DNA from: Channa striata
Lineage: Eukaryota > Chordata > Actinopteri > Anabantiformes > Channidae
Length of the DNA: 64,000 nucleotides
Direction of reading: 5' to 3'
Assembly (NCBI GenBank): GCA_033026295.1
Contig: CM065170.1
Coordinates: 6,704,540 to 6,768,539, forward strand
The notes beneath the pieces are model-generated. The model made no database searches, was not told where the DNA came from, and was given only the letters and a program-made list of their open reading frames with translations. The stretch's first letter is position 1. Each line of letters opens with the position of its first letter. The position numbers and the translations under genes are program-made. Below are positions 1-10,166 of this stretch, in pieces.

Positions 1-1070
1 AGGTCGTTTAAATCATGTATGACTACATGGGTTTTGTGCTCTGACCTCTCTTTAATGATGTCACCACCATCCCAGATCTCAGCAATAAAACACACTCTGT
101 CAGTCTCAACTGAAAATATACACACCATATAAACAACTGTGAAGAGCCATACAGGCATGAAATCCTTCACAGTTATGAGCATGACAAAGAATTCAATAGT
201 ATGTTTATTAGGCCCTATGGTTGAGAGTTTCTGTAAGGAGTGGAACAGAAAACAGACAAGCAGGATGATCTGGATGTGCTTGGAGAGATACGCCTCAGAA
301 ATATTTAATACTTCACCAGCAAGAACAATCAATATGTTTCTACAGAACAGTTTCCAAGAGCAGAGACTGGCAGTTTGCACAGATACTGTAAACCCCAAAG
401 TGATGCTGCTCGCTCAGTTAAACGATTGCTTGTTTGATGAGCTTGAAGCAACAACATGGTGGGTGTTGGGGATGGAAGCAGCACTTTTGTGTTGCGTATT
501 TTTAGGCTCTTGTGGTGTCTTTTGCATTTTTCATAGAAAAACAAATATTGTACGATGTCCCAAACAATACCTAGTTATGAGTAAAAGTCATTTCAAAATA
601 AAAGGTTGCTGTCTGATAGTCGTGTCTCACTAACGCGAACAATCTCTGTTCATATTTCTGCGCTGCTCTCAGTAACTGCCTGCATTGGGTTCACGGCTTG
701 GAGACCCACCTACAGAGCGGTCAGCTCGGTATCATGTCATCTCAACCTGGGGGAGGGACAGGAAAGAGTTTACAATCCCTCTGATGTTGGAATTAACTAC
801 CTTTGCTGCATGTCTGGCAGCCTCAGTACTAATATTCTGAAAAAAATAAAAACAAAACCTTTCTCGTCTCCTGTCTGGAACTTATCGAAGTTTTAGATAA
901 GAGTAAATTATTATACAGTAAATTATCAGTTGCTCTGGTCGCGGCTGCAGTTTGGTCTAATTTAGCTCTGGTGGTTGAAACTCCTCAGCTAGGCACTAGT
1001 TTGAGAACGATGGATGAAATCAGCAGCTCCACATTAAGTTAAACGTGTGACTTCTTCGTTAGTCATCCAG
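1..1070. other. Non-coding flank, nothing recognisable
   Basis: This AT-leaning sequence shows no recognisable protein domain. An AATAAA occurs at 84-89. A stop-free stretch at 139-633 on the plus strand has no known motif and opens with GTG, so I do not call it a gene. Confidence 0.5.
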
Positions 1071-1099
1071 CCTTTTTGTTGCCCTGCAGCTGACAGCCA

Positions 1100-1275
1100 T
1101 CGTTAATGGAGTGGCGCCCGTCGAGGTCTGTGCGAGCGGAGGTCAGCGGTTAACCCTGGCTAACCCGCCGACAGTGAGGTAACTTTCCTCGAGCGGCCGA
1201 CCTCTCCGCCTCCCCGCACAACAGCTGGGTCTGGTAATAAAATTCTCGATGGGAGAACGAGAGCAGTTCATCAGC
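1100..1275. promoter_or_regulatory. Small CpG-rich patch, possible promoter or first exon
   Basis: About 16 CpG dinucleotides occur in about 180 bp, far above the surrounding sequence. A plus-strand donor-like site, AGTGAG then GTAACT, puts an intron start at 1,179. It lies about 400 bp beyond the likely end of tmem121. It could be the first exon of a plus-strand transcript, or simply an unmethylated regulatory patch. No reading frame supports a protein here. Confidence 0.25.
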
Positions 1276-1659
1276 TGTAAAAGTTCTATTTGATAACTGA
1301 TACAGGGTCAGTGCAGAGAAGATTAGTGTTAACAGAGCGAAAAAGCAGGTGGGTGGTGATAATGAGAACTGGGAGGGAAGAAGAGGAACCCTTTGACAAA
1401 AGGTTCATACATTTTTATCACATTTTAAGAATAAATTCGTTGCTTGCTTTGCTAAAACGTGGCGGCCTGAGGGCTAGTGAACCAATGCAGGAGTCCAGGA
1501 GGAGGCTGCTCCACCTCAGGACTCAGAAGATTCCTCCATGCAAAACATATCAGATATGCATTTTCACCTATGTTATTTTTATTTATCTGTTGCTCCAAAT
1601 ATTTGAATTTAGCTGAAAATATAATTTAGTTCAATCATAACCAATATGAAAAAGAAACA
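1276..1659. other. Short spacer beyond the tmem121 3' end
   Basis: This is AT-rich sequence without a recognisable coding or repeat signature. TTTTTATTTATC at 1,573-1,584 would be an alternative, more distal minus-strand poly(A) signal. Confidence 0.4.
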
Positions 1660-2748
1660 GTTGTTTTATTTATTATACTTTTATTTATACTTTTATTAAA
1701 ACATTATTGGCCTCCAAGAAGTAAAGTACATAATGATAATAATAATAAACTGAATAATAGCAGAAAAAAGTCTTTTCTGTTTGTATGTTTCTGTATTTGT
1801 AATTTTTTTCAGTGAGGTGCTCTCTGTACTCGGATTCTTTAATTTCAAGGCTCGAGAGGAATGTACAGCATAGGAAACAAAAATAATCTTTCCCCGTCAT
1901 CTCATTTTGATTTTCTGACATCATTACATATTTTGTCTGGTTTGCAACTCATCGCACACATGGACCACTCCCATCTCCCCAAAACAATTTAAAATAACCT
2001 AAACCTCCTTTCTGGCGTACTGTACACACTCTGTAGGCGAGTGTGTGTGTGCACATTAATCTGCACATGCGCAGTAAAACACACGCTCGAATGCCTGCAG
2101 CAGATGCCACCGTGCTGAGCTCCGGCGCTTTAATCAGACCTTTGGTCGTAAAGCGCCGCACCGACCGAGGCAGCAGCAGCTCATTTTTCAGCCGTACAAA
2201 ACGTAGAAGGAAACCAGCTTTGCTGTGGCCCAGCACAGACGGCCCCTCCCGACTGACCCTTGCCACTCTGCGCTCCTCCTCCCCGTCACCACTTCACACT
2301 GAGTACTGTGTCCTTTTGTGCTGGAATATGAAGGAAATGCCACAGATGCGCTGTCGAAAAAGTGACCTTTAAAAAACAAGATACTCACCGAGGGAGGACC
2401 ACCTGTCCGTTCTGCACAACATAATGTCGCCAGGCTGCGGAGTGCGGAGATTGTCTCTTAATAAAGTTTAAACTTTTAAAACATGTGAAATAATTAAAAA
2501 CACAATAGCACGATAAAAAGTTTGACTTGACTTTAAAGTCGACACACTCAGTCAAGTGTGGGTTTACAGTATGTTCTGACAGGCAGGTGATGCTGAAAAT
2601 CTCTTTTGTGGTTTCACAGCAGTTCATGTGGGCCTGACAAGAGCGGAATGTCATCCTGTCATGCAGTTGATTTCTCTATCTTCCTCCGAACCTGGAATTT
2701 TCTTTAAAAGCAGTCAGTTTCTAAGGGCGCTGTGTCCAGCGCTGGCGG
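1660..2748 (-). other. tmem121: Probable 3' UTR of tmem121
   Basis: After the TGA at 2,751-2,749 no other gene is apparent for about 1 kb on this strand. The first clear minus-strand AATAAA-type signals (TTTATT on the plus strand) cluster at about 1,665-1,698. Cleavage would then fall near 1,660 and give a 3' UTR of about 1.09 kb. A weaker ATTAAA-type signal near 2,127-2,132 could give a shorter UTR. A GC-rich patch (2,090-2,290) falls inside it. The end point is inferred and needs transcript data. Confidence 0.4.
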
Positions 2749-3693
2749 TCATGTGTCAATGACGTCCTGCGCCGGCGAAGGTTCAAGTGGCAAACTGGTG
2801 GCGTTGGGCAGCGGCTGCGTGTGGCTGACTGAGTTCTGCTGCAGCTCTAGCGCCATGGCGTTCTGCGGGTGGGGGAACTCCTTTACCTGTTTGCGGTACT
2901 CCAAGAAAGTGGACGCCTTGGTGGCGATAGCCACCACGTTTTTGCCAACAAAGATGGTAGAAACCCGGCTGTCCTGAAACAACACCATGTTCACGCCACG
3001 TATGAGGATGGTGACCACATTTATGGTCACCAGACTCAGGACCGGGTACAGCATCATCTTCTGGGGCGACATGTGCTCCCCCTGCATGCTGATTTCACTG
3101 AGGGACACACAGGGCAGGATCAGCAACAGGATGTAGCAGTAGAAGAACATCAGGCCCTCTGCCCAGATGGGCAGGCCTGTCCGTTGGGGCTCCCACAAGT
3201 TAGCTTGGATATCCAGCAGGTCCAGCAGGTCCAGAGCGACCCAGAACAGACGACTCCTCATGTCCTCCTTCTTTCGGAAAGTTCTTACATATTCCATGCT
3301 ATCAAGAGCCACTAGAACCAAATACAAACCAGGGACACATACAGACAGTAATAAAGTCAGGGCCTTTCTTGCCACTGTCTCCAGACTCTTCCTGTCAGCT
3401 TTGCAATTCTGGAAGACAAAGTAGAGTTTGATCTCTAGGACAAAGATGTACAGAAACCAGAGGATCATGGCGTATCCTCGTCGGGCGGTGCGCACCTCAG
3501 CACCGACCCACACCGCCACGTATCGCAGCACTATGAGGAAGCAGACATCCCCTACCAGCACTATGATACACACTCCGATCTTCCTGGGACCCTGGTTTTG
3601 CTCCACCAGGTAGGCGTCCATGAAGGCCATGCTGGTCATGATGACAATGGTGGTGAGGCACACGTGGCGTTTGTCTGGGGGCGGCAACACCAT
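2749..3693 (-). CDS. tmem121: Transmembrane protein 121 (TMEM121 family), complete single-exon CDS
   Basis: This encodes a 314-residue multi-pass membrane protein that I recognise as TMEM121 (mouse 'hole'), close to the roughly 319 residues of the human protein. The N-terminus MVLPPPDKRHVCLTT, the block EQNQGPRKIGVCIIVLVGDV (31-50), RYVAVWVGAEVRTA (57-70), YAMILWFLYIFVLEIKLYF (74-92), RLFWVALDLLDLLD (148-161) and the C-terminal DT all look family-typical. I see about six hydrophobic segments: 11-29, 40-62, 74-95, 111-131, 181-198 and 216-231. A polar, Pro/Gln-rich tail follows from about 273. There is no signal peptide. The start is the ATG at 3,693, in an ACC-ATG-G context. The reading frame continues upstream but has no ATG before an in-frame TAA at 3,792-3,790. 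The biochemical function is not established; the mouse protein has been linked to cardiac MAPK signalling. The reading frame is intact. The fish paralog suffix (aa or ab) cannot be assigned here. Confidence 0.96.
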   Translation of the reverse strand: MVLPPPDKRHVCLTTIVIMTSMAFMDAYLVEQNQGPRKIGVCIIVLVGDVCFLIVLRYVAVWVGAEVRTARRGYAMILWFLYIFVLEIKLYFVFQNCKADRKSLETVARKALTLLLSVCVPGLYLVLVALDSMEYVRTFRKKEDMRSRLFWVALDLLDLLDIQANLWEPQRTGLPIWAEGLMFFYCYILLLILPCVSLSEISMQGEHMSPQKMMLYPVLSLVTINVVTILIRGVNMVLFQDSRVSTIFVGKNVVAIATKASTFLEYRKQVKEFPHPQNAMALELQQNSVSHTQPLPNATSLPLEPSPAQDVIDT

Positions 3694-3792
3694 GGTGAGG
3701 GCACCTGCTGGCTCCCACTCCGAATTCACAGCTTTCAAAAATAAAACTGGTCCAGAAGGTAAACTCGGAGCTGCGTCCACTCCACACTTTTA
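3694..3792 (-). other. tmem121: 5' UTR part of the tmem121 coding exon, with splice acceptor
   Basis: On the minus strand a pyrimidine-rich stretch ending TTTCTCTCCAACAG puts an acceptor AG at 3,794-3,793. The exon would then begin at 3,792. The first three exon bases are TAA, in frame with the CDS, so an upstream exon cannot extend the protein in this frame. No ATG lies between 3,792 and the chosen start. TMEM121 genes in other vertebrates have a non-coding first exon before a single coding exon, which fits. The acceptor is read from sequence only. Confidence 0.7.
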
Positions 3793-3977
3793 CTGTTGGA
3801 GAGAAACCGGATTTAAGGTACTTTGACAGCTACAGCGTCTCGAATCATAAAATAACACCATACGTTACTGCGCTGGTAGGCTGGTTGTTGCAGCATAGAG
3901 GCAGAGATGTGTGTGGAGTCGGCTGAGAGATGCTGGCTGCTGATAACTCCGAGACCACGTGAGAACAGGAACATCAC

Positions 3978-4450
3978 CTTGTTCGTCAGCGCGCTTCCAT
4001 TGATTCGGCTCGACTCCTGAGCAGCACGGGCTCTACAGCTGACACAACATGACTGATAGTAATCCACACGCGGAGAATACTGTCAGTGTGGACCTTAAAG
4101 GATGCGCGATGAGACACGGCGTTGCACGCTTATGGGGGTGTTTTGTTGTGTTTTTTACTTTCGAATGAGACGGTGGGAGAAGCGAATCTGTGAAGTACAA
4201 ACGGATGCATGTGCGTGCGTGCGCTGCGGCCTAGCGTGCGCGAGGAATTCCTTTTTGAACCCGCTGCAGACGATGGTGCAGTGTGTGTGGCTCCGTGCAG
4301 TCCTGCGAGAAAGAGGAGAGGAGCCTGCAGTGGCCGGAGGCCCCCAGCCGCCATAAATCACAGAGACGGCAGGTCAACGGCCCATGAGGCCTTGCGTCCA
4401 ACGCCAGCTTCTCTGGGGGGAGGCTCTTACGCGGGGCTGGAGATCCATCC
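3978..4450 (-). promoter_or_regulatory. tmem121: Candidate proximal promoter / non-coding first exon of tmem121
   Basis: This sequence just upstream of the coding exon is rich in CpG, especially 4,080-4,260. It has two minus-strand donor-like sites that could splice to the acceptor at 3,793. One reads AAG then GTGATG with intron start 3,977, giving an intron of 185 nt. The other reads CGC then GTAAGA with intron start 4,430, giving 638 nt. No TATA box is evident, as expected of a CpG promoter. It competes with the distant donor at 36,286, and both promoters could be used. Confidence 0.4.
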
Positions 4451-4499
4451 TTCCCCCTCCTCCTGCCACGTGCCAGCCTCTCCACAGCCTAGAGGAGGG

Positions 4500-6330
4500 A
4501 GAAATAAAGAAGAGGGGCAGGGCGGGAGAGAGGGAGAAAGAAACCTGTCAGCACTCCTGGGCCATATAACACAGTTTTCATTGCCAGCGGCCTGCACGTA
4601 TGAGGAGCCAAGTAATGTGTCAGCTTGGCTCAAACGGAGCCTGTTTCACTATCGACGCGACACAATATGGACGTCCCTCGACCTCACTACCGTCTGTGTT
4701 ACAAGACATGTGGATGCACGGCTTAATTTGCTCCTATGGTAATATTATTATATTCAGCATATTTGGGAACATTAGTTTAATTCTGGCTGTTAAATTATTA
4801 GTAGATTGTAGAAACCAATTTTAAAATCTCATACACACTTTTTTTTTTTTGACTTTACTTGGCACTGCATGTGAGGACAGGGTGGATGAGAAAAGCGGAG
4901 GCAAGGAGTATTTTCTGCAGACATTATTACCTAATTTGGTGCAAACTGAAAGAAACAATTCCTGCCGGCTGGGATTTCTACATAAGGTGCTGTTAAAGTT
5001 TTCATGTGGTGCAACAGGAACACACACACACACACACACTGCACAAACAAACCACATTGCAAACATCGTGGGCTTCCTTCCTCAGGACTCTTTTCACGTC
5101 CCTATGCAAACAAAGTTATGTTTTTTGTATGGGACATACAGTGCAATCAATGTTCTTTGACTGAAGCACTACTTTTTGTTGGGACACACATGTTGTCATT
5201 GTTCTAAATTTACAAAAAAGAAGGTTGTAAAACCTGCTTATCAAGCAGAAACCGTTGCCCTTCTCTGATTGGTCAGAAGAGTGATCCCTCCTCAGAAACG
5301 TTTTGACATGAATATGTCAGAAAATGTTTTTGTAGGATGTTATTTTTGCTTTTCTGCCAGATTAGTGTGTATGTCAAAACATTATTTTGACCTTCAGCTT
5401 AAGATTTGTTCCCTGTCTTGAAATGTAGTCTACAGTTCTTTAATTACAGCACGGAGCAAAAGGTTTATGATTTGACCAGTCATGGGATTACTATGCTTTA
5501 TTAAAACAAGCAAACACACAAACAAGAACCTGAGTGTCACTTCACTGCCTGATAAAGTTGAGCCTTTCCCCTGTACCACAGCTGGGTCACTTTCAAAGCC
5601 CAGCCGAGGTCACGTCTCATTCACAGAGACAAGCCTTTGGAGTCTGTACTGAATGTGTCAAGTCGAGAGTCGTACCAAAATGAATTCTTCTTAAACTAAT
5701 GCACAAAGCTTTATCAAACGATTAACTAACCAATAATAGAGTCATAACTTACATAACCTTACAAACGGTGCCTCATTGGAAAAACATTTCAAAGGAGGGA
5801 AAAAAAAAGTCCTGTTTTTTTTATTTGCAACCAGCATGTGCTTTTAACACCAAGTGAAGGCCGAAGCCTAAATATGTGCACTATTCATTTAGCGAACATT
5901 TATTCAAACAACTGGAAACCTTTTAGTCATATTGATTGGTTTTCCTTTTTAAAAGCCAATCGAGACATGCATGACAAATTGTCCCGGCACTGCGTTTGCT
6001 TTTCTAAGTTGAAGATTTCTATTTCACTCCCATTTCGAACAACTGAGCCCTTGACACGAGAGCTTTCCACGTGATAAATAAACATGAGTTTGTTTTTCGG
6101 CCTCGCTGTGCGAAATCACCAAAACCAAAAATGGGCTTTAGAGCTTTTTGGAAAGAGATCCGAAGATAGCGATGAGGTTATTTTCCATCAGAAAATCACA
6201 CGCTTGAAAGCCGCGAACTGTTCGTACAGCAACAGAGGATGTACAGAAAAAAAAAGACAACAGCGCGTGTCGGTGAGAATGAGGCTCGTTTGTAATCCAG
6301 GCATGAATTTGAATGTTTAAAACCCATTAT
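4500..6330. other. Non-coding stretch upstream of tmem121
   Basis: No supported exon. A purine-rich run lies at 4,494-4,545 and a (CA)n microsatellite at 5,020-5,039. The reading frames here are short and low-complexity. Confidence 0.5.
5020..5039. repeat. (AC)10 microsatellite
   Basis: Uninterrupted AC dinucleotide run. Likely length-polymorphic. Confidence 0.95.
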
Positions 6331-6830
6331 GTAGAACAGTGCCTAAGTAAGAGATTAAATTCATAAGATGGTGATTAATTGACTGATTAGCAGAATGCTG
6401 TAGATCATTAACATGCTGTAAGGAAGACTGCTCCCACATATACAGTTACATCACATCACATCATCATTTAAATGAGATTGTTTCCCTAATGAACGGATTA
6501 CAGCCAGCGTGATGACATTAGAGGGCTAAATTGGATGGTTTGACCTCCCAGGAATTAGGATTTCAGCTGGGAAACATGGATCCCAAGATGTCACCGGCAT
6601 GACTCGGCGCTCCAGGGGCGCCCTATGAAATTGGAAGCTGATGAACTTTGACAGTCGCTTATCATTATTAATCTTTTCCGTCGCATACTGTAAGAAGTGG
6701 CTTGGTGTGTGGAGGTGTGAAATGATGTGAGATCCGTTCTGCGTTTCTGTTTAAACCAGAGGCTAAAGATTATCTGCAGGTGTCGTGGCAAGGAGTGAGA
6801 GGAAAGATGGGAAGAAATGTCCGCTGAGAT
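6330..6830. promoter_or_regulatory. Candidate conserved non-coding element
   Basis: This AT-rich block has no open frame of note but many homeodomain- and TALE-like words, such as GATTAATTGACTGATTAG and TCATTATTAATC. It also has a CATCA-rich stretch (CATCACATCACATCATCATT). The texture resembles vertebrate developmental enhancers. Conservation cannot be seen from one sequence, so this is a compositional inference. Confidence 0.3.
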
Positions 6831-9800
6831 GTGATTTGACAGCCGCGATAACTATCATTTAACGTGCGCGCTCGTCTTTTTTCTCTTCCTGTAAGAGCAC
6901 GGGGCCTCTGTGTGCCGTACAGTCGGTTTCAGCTCTGCTTATACGGTATGCTTCAATTACAGCGTATTAATTATGGTGTGCTATAAATAGGCAACATGGA
7001 AGCCTGTGAACTGGCAGAACATTTCTTCGCTGAGGGAGGCTATTATTGTGTCTGTGGTCCAGGCCATTATCTCCCTAAACAGCCAGAGCTTCCTCGTCGG
7101 GCAGTTATATTAACAGTTATCCTCCCTGACCGGTCGCAGGGCTCCACGTGGATCACAGTGAGGACAAAGGTTTGCTGCAGAAAGTTGGTTTTCTCTTTCT
7201 TTTGGTTGTTTTTTTTTTTTTGCCGTGTCTGTTTGTGCCAAAGAACGAGGCATTTACTACAACTGGAAGAAGAGTATTTTGGCTCAGTTTCCTTTCACGC
7301 TCTACCCTGTGAAAAAAATCGAATCAAAAGCGCGAACGGTACATATTATTTAAGCGGCGCTGTTTCTAGGTGCTGCCTTTGAACATCCGCCGAAAACAAT
7401 TTCCTTTAAGCTCTGACATAACTTAATTACTGTGTTCATGTTACTGTAGATTGATTGTCTTTTTTGACACAGACTCACAAATTAAGCGTTGCAAAGTCTT
7501 TCAAGCTCCTAAGAGCTTCTTTTTTTTTTTTTCCCACTGCCGAGGTGCTCTGACACTTCATACATTCTGTGAGGGCTGTGAGCTCGCACTTGTTTACAGC
7601 TCCAGAATCATTTCATCCTGCAGCTGTGGATGGTATGCTCTGTTACCTGTAGGCTTCAAAGAAGACTGAGATGTTTATGCTTTTGGGAAAGCCAAATTGT
7701 TCTGCGTTAAGTGCATCGCCTCATATCCCCAACTCGGCTTCCTCTCCCCTCTCCTCTCTCCCACCCCAACACTCCAAAGATGATCGAATGTTCATGTCAG
7801 TGTCAGTAGTATTGCAGTGGGACGGCGCAGGTCTCCAGAGCGGCCCGTTTTGTCCGATATTTATGTCAGGTTGTCTTCATTAGGGCCAGAATGAGACCCA
7901 TATGTCGTCTTGGCTGCCAGCCACCTCCATCATCTCACCAGGTGTTCTGTGCCGTTCTTTGTGTTACACTCAGCGCTCGGATAGTTTCGGGAGAGGTGGC
8001 AGATTGCTTTGAATTGGCCTGGAACACAGCGTGCAGCACAGCTCAGCTGAACAAATGCTCGTACTCGCACAGAAACCCAACATGCGCGTTGGCATGCATG
8101 CGTGCACACACATGTGACACACTTTCAGGCCGCTGACAGGATTGCAATCGGCAGGTCACCGCGGGATAACGCTCTGTGCGCACACACTGGTCGTACACAT
8201 CCCTGACTGCTTGTAGCGTAGGAAAGCATATCCCCAAATCCCTGAATACATATTAAGACGTGTGTCGTGTCCTCTGCTGGGACCAGTAACCAAGCTCCCT
8301 GTACCCGAAGATATCTGCTTGATTCCCCCAGTTGCGCTGATGAATGTGTGTGACAACTCGAAGGCGCTCAGCACATTCCCTTAATGTGTTAAACCCACCA
8401 CGCTCGTGGGGCTTAGTCTTCATGTGCGGATCTACTGTATCTAATGGATCTCTGTGGTGGCATATTCAAATTCTAAAGACATCTGTTCTGCATTTGTTGT
8501 TATTTTTTCTGGCAGATTTAGTCTGTTCCATCTATTTTGTGCAATTCAAACACACAGAGCAGAATAAGTCTGAGCACAGTACACACGGATTGTATGTTAC
8601 TTACTGCTCTTAGATTCCCGGGCTTTTGTTCTCCTGTTATCTCTGCATAATAGGTCTGTAATTACTCGTAAGGTTGCGCGGCGTTAGAATACCAAGGAGG
8701 ATGTGAAACTGAGGAGTGTGTGTTTTGTAGCAGTGGTTAAGCTCATTTTATCACCCATTATGTTTGATTAAGACTGATCCTCGCTCCACTTTGCTGTGTC
8801 ACATTGTGCGCTTCTGTGCGACGAAGGTTCATTTCAGCACATAACTGTAACTAACCCAGTCTGTGTATTCGGGCTGCCTGCGCTTTTAAGCAGCTGTGGG
8901 TGTTGATCAAATGCAGCTGAAATCAAATGCGCTGCACACGACAAAGGACGGATGACTGCAGTGCAGGGTGGGCCCCCATAATAGGCATTGTATAGGGTTG
9001 GATGTTGAAAACAGCTCAAAAGTCGTTTTCTCCGACTTGGCCCCTCAGCAGCAGAGACAGGGCCCTTTTCAACATGACAGACGTGTCTTTTTCTCCTCTG
9101 CCAGCTCTCAAACGGCCATAATGTGCGCGGCGTCAATCAAAGCGTATTCTTTATTCACAAAGCTGGGGAGGGGATCAAAGGCATCATGCCACAGCGAGTC
9201 ACCGTCAAAGTGAAGAGCAGCCCTCTGACATCCCACCCGGCACTTAGTCACAGGAGGTGAAGATGACTAGTTGCCCGGTGCACGTACATCATCCAAAAAT
9301 TATGCTTTTGTTGGAGTACATTGTAATTCATATTTCATAATAACGCTGAATCTGTACCAGGATGATATCAAAGGAATCAAGTCAATACATTGAGTCAGTG
9401 CACTGCACGGAAAGCCCTGCCCTCCGAGCCTCGGCTCCTATTTTATTAACTCAATGCAATGTCTCATTGAGGCTTTCTTTCATCTGCCCGTCTGAACAAG
9501 TGAATCCTGGGGTTTAACATTCGCACTCTACCATCAATGAGCATCTGCTCCACTAGAGTTGGAACTTTTTTTTTTTACAAACTTGAACTTTATATTAATG
9601 CAGCATCCAAAAGTGCAGTCCTCTGTTAAGTCGTGTTCTTCTCTAACTAAGTTACGTCTAAAAACATGTTGGTTTTTCTGCTCATCGTATTTCTCTCCCT
9701 GAACGCGCATCGCACACGTCACTAGACAGGCTCATGCTCGTGAAGATGATGAAGTTTAACCCAAACTGGGTTTTTTTTTTTTGGCTTGGGGAAAATTGTT

Positions 9801-9886
9801 TTTGCACAAGGGTTTTAAAAACTACTGACTGTCCATCCATCTTTAGACAAATTAAATTCAATGTACGACAGACAGTATTTTTAGCT
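6831..9886. other. Gene-free stretch
   Basis: No coding signature. T tracts occur near 7,207-7,221 and 7,519-7,532. The sequence is otherwise of mixed composition, with scattered AT-rich islands. No splice-bounded frame resembles a known protein. Confidence 0.45.
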
Positions 9887-10166
9887 TCCATTCATTATAT
9901 TTACCACTTATCTTCTTCTAAGCCATCGTGGGAGGCTGGAGCCCATCCCAGCCGTCCCTGGATGAGAAGAAGGGTACACCTTGGACAGATAAGACATTCG
10001 GAGGGAACCCATGTGAGCACGGGGACGACTTGTAATCTCCGCACAGAAGGGCTACACAAAAAAACTTTAGACAGGATGTCCTCTACCTTTTGTTCAGGGA
10101 CAACTAACACAGGCTTCAGTCCTCCTGCAACCCTCAACAGGACCCGTAGCTTAGATAATGGATGGT
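9887..10166 (+). repeat. Degraded dispersed repeat with inverted ends
   Basis: The words GGCTGGAGCCCATCCCAGCC, GGGTACACCTTGGACAG and CGGAGGGAACCCATG, followed by CTCCGCACAGAAGGGC, are typical of a very common fish dispersed repeat. Its full form carries 'cccatcccagc...gggtacaccctggacaggtcgcc' and 'gagggaacccacgcaagcacgggg'. The ends are inverted: TCCATTCATTAT (9,887-9,898) and ATAATGGATGG (10,155-10,165). At about 280 bp it lacks the middle of the longer form and has many substitutions. Its class (SINE, LINE tail or non-autonomous DNA element) is not decided here. Confidence 0.7.

Noticed and set aside
139..633. Long open stretch (about 164 codons) on the plus strand
   Set aside because: It opens at GTG and has no recognisable domain or splice context. 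AT-rich DNA of this size yields such frames by chance.
3694..3780. N-terminal 29-residue extension of tmem121
   Set aside because: It would start at GTG, not ATG, does not resemble the family N-terminus, and lies in the predicted 5' UTR.
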